From: Nocardioides coralli
GTDB lineage: Bacteria; Actinomycetota; Actinomycetes; Propionibacteriales; Nocardioidaceae
DNA: 64,000 nucleotides
Direction of reading: 5' to 3'
Assembly: GCF_019880385.1 (NCBI RefSeq)
Contig: NZ_CP082273.1
Coordinates: 2,542,001-2,606,000 of the forward strand
Below, piece by piece: positions 58,418-64,000 of this stretch. The notes beneath the pieces are model-generated. The model was given only the letters and a program-made list of their open reading frames with translations, was not told the DNA's origin and did not search any database. Every line of letters starts with the position of its first letter. Position 1 is the stretch's first letter. The translations under genes and the position numbers were made by a program.

Positions 58418-59128
58418 TCAGGCCAGGACGGCGGTGACGACCAGGTTCTCCTGGTAGCCGCCGGCCTCGGGCAGGAACGCACCCGTGCAGGTGACCAGAC
58501 GGAGACGTGACCGGCCGTCACGCGAGAAGACCTCGTCCGGGAGCGCCTGACGGTCGAAGCGCTCGACGCTGTCCACGCGATAGACCATGCGCCGGCCCGA
58601 GCGCAGCGTGACGTCGATCCGTGCACCCGGACGGACCGCGCCCAGGTCCGCCAGAGGCCCGACGCCGAACCGCTGCGAGTCGACGTGCCCGGCGAGCACG
58701 GCGGAGCCTGACTGCCCGGGCGCCGGGCCGTAGCGGTACCAGCCGAGCACGCGCGGGTCGCGTGGCAGCTCCATCTGACGGCCTCGTGCCACACCGACGG
58801 AGCGGACGGCGAGGTCGAGGTCCAGGCTCGGCACGCGCACCCGCCGTGGCGGCCGGACGCGCGGCGTACGCAGGTCGGTGAGGGCGGCCGAGGCCCGGTC
58901 CACCTGCGGCGCCGGCCGTTGGCGGGTCGAGAAGACGGTGCCCGGGAGCGCAAGCGGCGCGGCGGCTGCCGCGGAACCGGGCACGGACGCGGCGGACGCC
59001 CCACCCCGCACCACCTCGGCGGTGGCGGGGTCGGGCGTCGGTCGCACCAGCATGACGACGCTGAGCAGGAGCCCCACGGCGGCGGTCACGAGGACCACCC
59101 ACCAGAGGCTCCTGCCCAGCGTCGTCAC
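58418..59128 (-). CDS. Class F sortase
   Basis: Sortase (236 aa) with an N-terminal membrane segment (~8-28), a disordered Ala/Pro linker and the catalytic barrel: H148 in LAGHVDS and C214 in LRLVTCTGAF. After the Cys the sequence reads GGYQENLVV, and no Arg is found between the Cys and the C-terminus, where the catalytic Arg is usually placed. It starts 10 nt after the DUF4397 gene, a common pairing in actinobacteria. Confidence 0.85.
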   Translation of the reverse strand: MTTLGRSLWWVVLVTAAVGLLLSVVMLVRPTPDPATAEVVRGGASAASVPGSAAAAAPLALPGTVFSTRQRPAPQVDRASAALTDLRTPRVRPPRRVRVPSLDLDLAVRSVGVARGRQMELPRDPRVLGWYRYGPAPGQSGSAVLAGHVDSQRFGVGPLADLGAVRPGARIDVTLRSGRRMVYRVDSVERFDRQALPDEVFSRDGRSRLRLVTCTGAFLPEAGGYQENLVVTAVLA

Positions 59129-59138
59129 GGTTGTTACC

Positions 59139-59963
59139 TCAGCGGCGAGCCGTCACGGGCACGACGCGGCGTGCGGCGAGCACGAGCGCGACGGCGGAGA
59201 GGAGGCCCAGGCCGAGGACCCAGGTCGGGGCGCCACCGACGGCAGCGGCCTCACCGGTCTCACCACCGGGGACACCGGACGGCGAGGAGTGCAGCCCGTC
59301 GATCGTCTGCACGGCCAGGTCGAGGTTGCCCTCCTCGGCGCTGCCCCAGGCGTAGACGATCGTCGAGGTGCCCTCACCCAGGTTCACGTCCACCGGACCG
59401 AGGACGGCGTCGTTCTCACCCGCGAGCGTCACGTCGGCCGAGTAGGTGCCGGCCGGGACGTCGCCCGACTCCTCGTTCGGGTTGGTCAGCCCGCCGAACA
59501 GCACGTCCCCGTTGGCGCGGACGTCGACCGCAGGAGCGGCAGCGGTGTGGCGGACCACGAGGCGGGCCTCACCGGCTGCGGTGGGCGAGGTGTCGTTGAC
59601 GAACGGCGTCAGCTTCGGCCGGCCGTTCTCCTGCAGGTGCGCCACGACGGTGGCGTTGGCACCAGCCGGGACCTCGACACCGTCGGCCTTGATCGCCGGG
59701 TCGGCGGTGTCCGGGGTGTCGCCGTCGGCGTAGACCGCGAGGTCGTAGGTGCCGGCGGGGATGGTCAGCGGATCGGTGAGGGTGCCCGGCTCGAAGTCGG
59801 GGATCAGCTCCTCACCGTTGGCGTAGACGTCGACGGTGAGCCCGGGGACGCCGTGGAGGACCGAGACGGTCGCCTCACCGTTCTGCGCCTGGGCGGGCGC
59901 CGTGGTGACGGTCGCGATGGCGGCGACGGACACCGCCGATACGGCAGCGAGGATGCGCTTCAT
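59139..59963 (-). CDS. DUF4397 cell-surface protein
   Basis: Exported protein (274 aa) with a signal peptide (cleaved near APAQA-Q, ~residue 26), two beta-sandwich DUF4397 repeats (VSVLHGVPGLTVDVYANGE and the second RLVVRHTAAAPAVDVRANGD), and a C-terminal Gly/Ala linker, hydrophobic segment and Arg tail. This layout suits cell-wall anchoring, perhaps by the adjacent class F sortase, although no LPxTG motif is seen. Start with AAAGGAA Shine-Dalgarno. Confidence 0.88.
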   Translation of the reverse strand: MKRILAAVSAVSVAAIATVTTAPAQAQNGEATVSVLHGVPGLTVDVYANGEELIPDFEPGTLTDPLTIPAGTYDLAVYADGDTPDTADPAIKADGVEVPAGANATVVAHLQENGRPKLTPFVNDTSPTAAGEARLVVRHTAAAPAVDVRANGDVLFGGLTNPNEESGDVPAGTYSADVTLAGENDAVLGPVDVNLGEGTSTIVYAWGSAEEGNLDLAVQTIDGLHSSPSGVPGGETGEAAAVGGAPTWVLGLGLLSAVALVLAARRVVPVTARR

Positions 59964-60039
59964 CGTGGTTCCTTTCGTCGGAAGTGGTGCCGGGAATTCG
60001 GCACGGGACGACCGACGGATGGGAAATGTCCACAGATTT

Positions 60040-60056
60040 CTCAACACCCTGTTGAG
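60040..60056. promoter_or_regulatory. Palindromic operator-like site upstream of the DUF4397 gene
   Basis: CTCAACA and TGTTGAG flank CCC, a perfect 7-bp inverted repeat. It is ~80 bp upstream of the DUF4397 start and 14 bp beyond the LuxR-type gene, so it may be that regulator's binding site. Confidence 0.5.
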
Positions 60057-60069
60057 GTGGGGGGTGGTC

Positions 60070-60699
60070 TCAGGGCACGGGGGCCGCCACGGGCGCGGTG
60101 TCCTCAGCCACGTCGAGACCGTGCTGGATGCCCCAGCTGACCGCCTGGGAACGACGCGTGACCCCGATCTTGCGGTAGGCGGTCCGCACGTAGGTCTTCA
60201 CCGAGTTGATCGAGATGAAGACCAGGTCGGCGATCTCCTGGTTGGTCAGCCCGAGGGTGATGAGGGAGAGCACCTCGAGCTCCCGCGCGGTGAGGCCGGC
60301 CACCCGCACGGCGGGATGGCAGTGGCCGTCGGCCGGGAGCACGCGCCCCTCGCGCCGACCGCGGTGGATGCGTTCGAGGCCGCTCACCAGCTGCTCCGCC
60401 GACATCGTCTTGGAGAGCTGGCCGTCGGCCCCGCAGGCGAGGGCCCACTCCACCTGGACGTCGTCGGGCTGCCAGCCGAGCGCGATCACGGTCGCTCCGT
60501 TGCCGCGGAGCAGGGTGTGGAGGCCGGCGTCGTGGCCCTGACCCCGCTCTCGTACGCCGTAGAGGATGACGTCCACCTCCGACCCCGACCCCAGGTCGAC
60601 CATCTCGACCCGCTGGTCATAGCGGGCGAGGAGGGCGGTGACGCCGGCGACGTCGATCTCGTAGGCGTCGACGACGGCCGTGCGGACGGGAGGGTGCAC
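60070..60699 (-). CDS. LuxR/NarL-type regulator with degenerate receiver
   Basis: A 209-aa response-regulator-like protein. The N-terminal receiver fold has ILYG where the phospho-acceptor Asp should be (Gly48), so it probably does not take phosphate. The C-terminal LuxR helix-turn-helix (GLTARELEVLSLITLGLTNQEIA, then ISINSVKTYVRTAYRKIGV) is intact. It is a close paralogue of the gene at 61755-62402. No sensor kinase is adjacent. Likely target: the DUF4397-sortase genes next to it (inference). Confidence 0.85.
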   Translation of the reverse strand: MHPPVRTAVVDAYEIDVAGVTALLARYDQRVEMVDLGSGSEVDVILYGVRERGQGHDAGLHTLLRGNGATVIALGWQPDDVQVEWALACGADGQLSKTMSAEQLVSGLERIHRGRREGRVLPADGHCHPAVRVAGLTARELEVLSLITLGLTNQEIADLVFISINSVKTYVRTAYRKIGVTRRSQAVSWGIQHGLDVAEDTAPVAAPVP

Positions 60700-60793
60700 C
60701 TTCGCAACCTACGACATGTCCAGACCACCTGATCGGGTGAACACGTCCTCAATCGACGCACTGACCTCTCCAGCCCCGCGCGCCACAGGGGCC

Positions 60794-61153
60794 TCAGCCT
60801 CGCTCGTCCACCCACCACGCGAGCGCGTTGAGCGACGCCCAGCCCAGCGTCACGCCCACGACCTTGCGGCGGACCGCAGGGTCGTCGGCACCGACGCCCA
60901 GCACGAGGCAGTCGCCGAGGTCGCTGGCGATCCGCAGCGCGACAGCCGCCCGGTTGAGGCCGGCGTCCGAGGACAGCAGCAGCGACGACGTGGCGAGGTC
61001 CCGGACGCCGAAGGTGCGTGCCAGGCGGTCCAGCGCCGGGCCCTCCTCCGGGTCGGCGTCGAGGGCGCGGGCCAGGTGACGGGGTCGCGCCAGCGCGTAA
61101 GCGGCGTACGCACAGGTCGCCGCCCCCATGACGCGGCTCAACCGGTAGCTCAT
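60794..61153 (-). CDS. Small membrane-associated protein, DUF4267-like
   Basis: A 119-aa protein with an amphipathic or membrane N-terminus, the pattern FGVRDLATSSLLL (~residue 60) that recalls DUF4267 proteins, and a second hydrophobic stretch near the C-terminus. Function unknown. The ATG overlaps the previous gene's stop (ATGA) and has an AAGGAGG Shine-Dalgarno, making it the third gene of the 61673-60794 operon. Confidence 0.6.
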   Translation of the reverse strand: MSYRLSRVMGAATCAYAAYALARPRHLARALDADPEEGPALDRLARTFGVRDLATSSLLLSSDAGLNRAAVALRIASDLGDCLVLGVGADDPAVRRKVVGVTLGWASLNALAWWVDERG

Positions 61154-61473
61154 CGGTCCTCCTTGTCGAGCACGGTCCGAGCCCATCGTCGACCTGCATC
61201 GCCTCCCCAGGCGTCCCAGGCGACCCGGCCGGGGGACGGGAAGCCGTCCCCGCCGCGCGAGAAACCCTCGGCGTCGCGGTCGCTCTCGTGCCGGCTGAAG
61301 TACTGGTCCATCTTGCGCACCACGTCCGTGGACACGGCCTCCCCCTCGGCCAGCTGCGAGGCCCGTCGACGCCCGGTGTCGGTGAAGCCCTCGCCGGCGT
61401 GCCCCTCCCCGATCCAGCGGCGGGCGCGGTCGGCGGCCTCCTGCACGTCCTGGGGCGGGCGGTGGCTGCTCAC
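61150..61473 (-). CDS. Small charged protein of unknown function
   Basis: A 107-aa soluble, strongly charged protein (QDVQEAADRARRW, RKMDQYFSRHESDRDAEG). No family recognised. Its GTG start overlaps the DUF2945 gene stop and its stop overlaps the next start, both by four bases, so it is locked into a three-gene operon. Confidence 0.6.
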   Translation of the reverse strand: MSSHRPPQDVQEAADRARRWIGEGHAGEGFTDTGRRRASQLAEGEAVSTDVVRKMDQYFSRHESDRDAEGFSRGGDGFPSPGRVAWDAWGGDAGRRWARTVLDKEDR

Positions 61474-61673
61474 TTCTTGGTCAGCCCGTCGTCCTTGTGA
61501 GCCGCACGGGCGCCGGTCTTCTCCGACTCCACGATGTAGGCCGGCTCGTCCTCGCTGGCCCGGAACTGCTGCCCCTCGAACTGAAAGTCCGAGGTACGCC
61601 GCTCCACGATCGTCCCCGTGGTCTCCCCCTGCGGGGTGTTCCACGCGACCCGGTCACCCTTCTGCAGACCCAT
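61470..61673 (-). CDS. DUF2945 (HVA1-like) small protein
   Basis: A 67-aa protein starting GLQKGDRVAWNTPQGETTG, a Tudor-like beta fold typical of the DUF2945 / hypervirulence-associated (HVA1) family, ending with a basic tail DDGLTKK. Function unknown. Strong Shine-Dalgarno (GGAGGGG). First gene of a three-gene overlapping operon placed between the two LuxR-type regulators. Confidence 0.8.
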   Translation of the reverse strand: MGLQKGDRVAWNTPQGETTGTIVERRTSDFQFEGQQFRASEDEPAYIVESEKTGARAAHKDDGLTKK

Positions 61674-61754
61674 CTGACCCCTCCTCGCCTCGTCCTCGCT
61701 CCAGACAAGCACGGGGGTGGTGACGGCGGCTCACCCGTGGGGGCGGGCCGGCGG

Positions 61755-62402
61755 TCAGTACGCGTCGACGCCGTTGATGATCCGCCGCCGGTCGGGGCGG
61801 AACCCGTGGTCCATGCCCCAGCTGACCGCCTGCGCGCGGCGCTGCACGCCGATCTTGCGGTAGGCGGTCCGGATGTAGGTCTTCACCGAGTTGATGCTGA
61901 TGTAGGCCCGGTCGGCGATCTCCTGGTTGGTCAGCCCCTGGGTGATCAGGGCCAGCACCTCCGACTCCCGTTGGGTCAGTCCCAGCTCACGACCGGGCCA
62001 GTCGCCCTCGTCGGGGCCCTCCCCCGGAAGCGGCCGCATGTCGGTGACCACCTCACCCCGGTGGATGGCTTCCAGGCCCATGACGATCTCCTCGGCCGTG
62101 AGCGCCTTGGAGAGGTAACCCCGTGCGCCACGCGCGATCGCGCGCTGGACGAGGTCGGGCTGGACGTTCCAGGTGAAGATCGCGACCTTGGCGTCACCGC
62201 CGTGCACCAGCTGCTCGAGGTCGACGCCGTCACCCTGGATCTGCCCGAAGGTGTCGTAGAGGATCACGTCGACGTCGCTGACGACCTGCTGCCCCGAGTC
62301 CAGCTCCACGACCTGCACCCGGTCCTCGAAGGGAGCCAGGAGCGCGGCGACGCCGGCGACGACGATCTCGTAGTCGTTGACGATGGCGATACGAACCGGC
62401 AT
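61755..62402 (-). CDS. LuxR/NarL-type response regulator
   Basis: A 215-aa response regulator with the phospho-acceptor Asp at position 50 (VDVILYD) and an acidic residue in the first loop (VNDYE). The LuxR helix-turn-helix (TQRESEVLALITQGLTNQEIA and ISINSVKTYIRTAYRKIGV) is almost the same as in the regulator at 60070-60699. No sensor kinase gene is in the window. The copy here keeps the phosphorylation site, the other does not. Confidence 0.88.
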   Translation of the reverse strand: MPVRIAIVNDYEIVVAGVAALLAPFEDRVQVVELDSGQQVVSDVDVILYDTFGQIQGDGVDLEQLVHGGDAKVAIFTWNVQPDLVQRAIARGARGYLSKALTAEEIVMGLEAIHRGEVVTDMRPLPGEGPDEGDWPGRELGLTQRESEVLALITQGLTNQEIADRAYISINSVKTYIRTAYRKIGVQRRAQAVSWGMDHGFRPDRRRIINGVDAY

Positions 62403-62482
62403 GACCCCGAACCTACGTCACTGGCGCCGACACACGCGCCAAATCCCGCGCCCGCCGCACGCTGCCCGCTAGAAAGGTGAGC

Positions 62483-62511
62483 GGCCCCGCAGGGTATGAG
62501 TCTGCGGGGCC
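62483..62511 (-). terminator. Rho-independent terminator of the deaminase gene
   Basis: A 10-bp perfect stem (GGCCCCGCAG with CTGCGGGGCC) and 9-base loop, followed on the minus strand by CTCACCTTTCT, a short T-rich tail. Confidence 0.75.
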
Positions 62512-62528
62512 CTGGCTTGCCCGGCCCG

Positions 62529-63536
62529 TCACCCGGCCGCGTAGCGGTCGATCTCCTCGAGGAGCGACTGCTTCGACGCCTCGGGCGCGAACGACGCACT
62601 CACGGCCATCCGCGCGAGGTTGGCGACGCCCTCCTCGTCCAGCTCGAGCAGGTCGGCCGCGACGGCGTACTCCTGGTTGAGGGTGGTGCCGAACATCGGT
62701 GGGTCGTCGGAGTTGATGGTCACCGGCACGCCCGCCTCGACGAAGGTCCGCAGCGGGTGCTCCTCCAGGCTGGGCACGGCGCCGGTGGCGATGTTGGAGG
62801 TCGGGCACACCTCGAGGGGGATGCCCTCCTGGGCGAGGTGGGCCAGCAGCTCCGGGTCGGCAGCGGCGCTCACGCCGTGCCCGATGCGGTCGGCACCGAG
62901 CACGCGCACGGCGTCCCAGACGGTGTCGGGGCCCGTGGTCTCGCCGGCGTGCGGCACGCTGCGCAGCCCCGCGGCCCGTGCCGCGTCGAAGTGGCGCTCG
63001 AACTGGGGACGCGGGACGCCGACCTCCGGGCCGCCCAGGCCGAAGCCGATCAGGGCCTCGGGGCCGTGGTCGAGGGCGTAGGCCAGGGTGGCGTCCGCTG
63101 CGGGGACGCCCGACTCCCCCGGGATGTCGTAGATCCAGCGCAGCACCAGGCCGAAGTCGCGCTCTGCGGCCACCCGCGCGTCCTCGATGGCATCGGTGAA
63201 CGCCTCGATGCGGACCCCCGCTGCCACCGACGTGAACGGCGTGCAGGTCAGCTCGGCGTACCGCACCTGTTGCCCGGCGATCTCACGGGCCACCTCGTAG
63301 GTCACCATCCGGACGTCCTCGGGTGTGCGGATCAGGTCGACGACGGCGAGGTAGACCTCGATGAAGTGGTCGAAGTCGCGGAACGCGAAGAACGAGCGCA
63401 GCTCGTCCTCGTCGGCCGGCACGACCCCGGGGTGGCGGGCCGCGAGCTCGGCGACGATGCGGGGCGACACCGAGCCGACGTGGTGCACGTGCAGCTCGGC
63501 CTTGGGCAGGCCGGCGATGAAGTCGGTGAGGCTCAC
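62529..63536 (-). CDS. add: Adenosine deaminase family protein
   Basis: Zinc amidohydrolase (335 aa). Zinc ligands and catalytic groups are visible: KAELHVHHVGS (His pair, residues ~12-22), PHAGETTGPD (His, Glu, ~195), RIGHGVSAA (His, ~220) and SDDPPMF (Asp, ~280). The first motif reads HVHHVGS instead of the usual HLHLEGS; this occurs in a subgroup of actinobacterial deaminases, so the true substrate may be adenosine or a related nucleoside. Followed by a strong terminator. Confidence 0.88.
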   Translation of the reverse strand: MSLTDFIAGLPKAELHVHHVGSVSPRIVAELAARHPGVVPADEDELRSFFAFRDFDHFIEVYLAVVDLIRTPEDVRMVTYEVAREIAGQQVRYAELTCTPFTSVAAGVRIEAFTDAIEDARVAAERDFGLVLRWIYDIPGESGVPAADATLAYALDHGPEALIGFGLGGPEVGVPRPQFERHFDAARAAGLRSVPHAGETTGPDTVWDAVRVLGADRIGHGVSAAADPELLAHLAQEGIPLEVCPTSNIATGAVPSLEEHPLRTFVEAGVPVTINSDDPPMFGTTLNQEYAVAADLLELDEEGVANLARMAVSASFAPEASKQSLLEEIDRYAAG

Positions 63537-63583
63537 CCGGCGCAGTCTGGCAGCGGGTGGCCCACGACGACCAACTGCGGGCG

Positions 63584-64000
63584 TCAGCCGATCGCGGCGA
63601 ACACCTCCGAGGCGATCTGCTGCGGGCTCTCACCCACGGTCCGCTGGCCGTCGACCAGCACCGTCGGTGTCTGCCGGATGCCGTCGCGCGAGGCCGCCTC
63701 GGTGCCGTCCTCGACCCAGCCCTCGAAGCCGAGGTCCTCGATCAGCGGGCGGACCTCCCCCTCGTCGGCGCCGGCCTCGACCGCCTTCTCGACGAGGAAG
63801 TCGTCGTCGGGGAAGGGGCCGGACTCGCTCGGCTGCTCGGCGAAGACGAGGTCGTGGAACTCCTTGGCCGCCTCGGGGCCGGCCGTCTCGGACACCGCCG
63901 CGAACGCGTTGGCGGCCCGCAACGAGTAGTCGCCCGCTTGGCTGAGGAAGTTCAGCGTGCGGAACTCCACCCGCACGTCCCCCTGCTCGATCGCGGTGTC
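63584..64000 (-). CDS. DsbA-family thioredoxin-fold protein (5' end beyond window)
   Basis: The frame is open to the window edge, so the N-terminus with the expected CxxC site and any membrane anchor is missing; 138 codons plus the stop are seen. The visible part has the DsbA helical insertion (AANAFAAVSETAGPEAAKEF pattern) and the cis-Pro loop GIRQTPTVLVDG, ending VFAAIG. It resembles the actinobacterial membrane-anchored thioredoxin-like proteins. Function: thiol-disulfide exchange, location not visible. Confidence 0.8.
   Translation of the reverse strand, partial: DTAIEQGDVRVEFRTLNFLSQAGDYSLRAANAFAAVSETAGPEAAKEFHDLVFAEQPSESGPFPDDDFLVEKAVEAGADEGEVRPLIEDLGFEGWVEDGTEAASRDGIRQTPTVLVDGQRTVGESPQQIASEVFAAIG

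Overview
The window comes from a high-GC actinobacterium, most likely Nocardioides or a close relative in the Nocardioidaceae. This rests on gene content and protein character (mreBCD-mrdA, folC with DUF4233, clpP1P2X with tig, DUF5130 beside pepN, EttA, GPP34, and class E and F sortases). No database search was run, so the genus is an inference. The sequence is almost fully coding. Many starts have no Shine-Dalgarno sequence but carry a TANNNT -10 box 6-8 nt before the ATG or GTG, which points to widespread leaderless mRNAs.

Layout. 1-4.8 kb: the rod-shape operon mreB-mreC-mreD-mrdA (minus strand, mrdA cut by the window start), separated from ndk by an array of eight facing 32-bp repeat units. 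4.9-11.2 kb: ArsR regulator plus MFS transporter, folC-DUF4233, valS. 11.3-19.3 kb: a repeat-rich secreted protein, clpP1-clpP2-clpX, a 26-bp repeat array, a lipase-like hydrolase, a frameshifted luciferase-like gene, and tig. 19.3-27.4 kb: tRNA-Pro, tRNA-Gly, SpoIIE-type phosphatase, nei, rpiB, a LURP-one protein, an Eis-like acetyltransferase, an esterase, metG and a GPP34 protein. 27.4-39.2 kb: secreted PGRP-type amidase and CHAP protein, a DsbA-like protein, pepN, DUF5130, mscS, an ECF sigma / membrane protein / lipoprotein unit, OsmC, truncated globin and a double-hotdog thioesterase.

39.4-47.0 kb: thiolase-MarR, then a five-gene operon: ethanolamine-type permease, glutamine-synthetase-like ligase, aldehyde dehydrogenase, SDR dehydrogenase and PuuD-type hydrolase. 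Read as a pathway this predicts ethanolamine catabolism through gamma-glutamylated intermediates to glycine plus glutamate, with no EutBC lyase or microcompartment genes in view. It is the strongest candidate for an under-described system here.

47.0-55.5 kb: ettA, ssb, two adjacent dynamin-like GTPases with a PrsW-type protease, an M24 aminopeptidase and tRNA-Arg. 55.5-62.4 kb: an accessory stretch with two sortases, cell-surface proteins, a 29-bp repeat array, a three-gene DUF2945 operon and two paralogous LuxR-type regulators, one of which has lost its phospho-acceptor Asp. 62.5-64 kb: an adenosine-deaminase-family gene and a DsbA-family gene cut by the window end.
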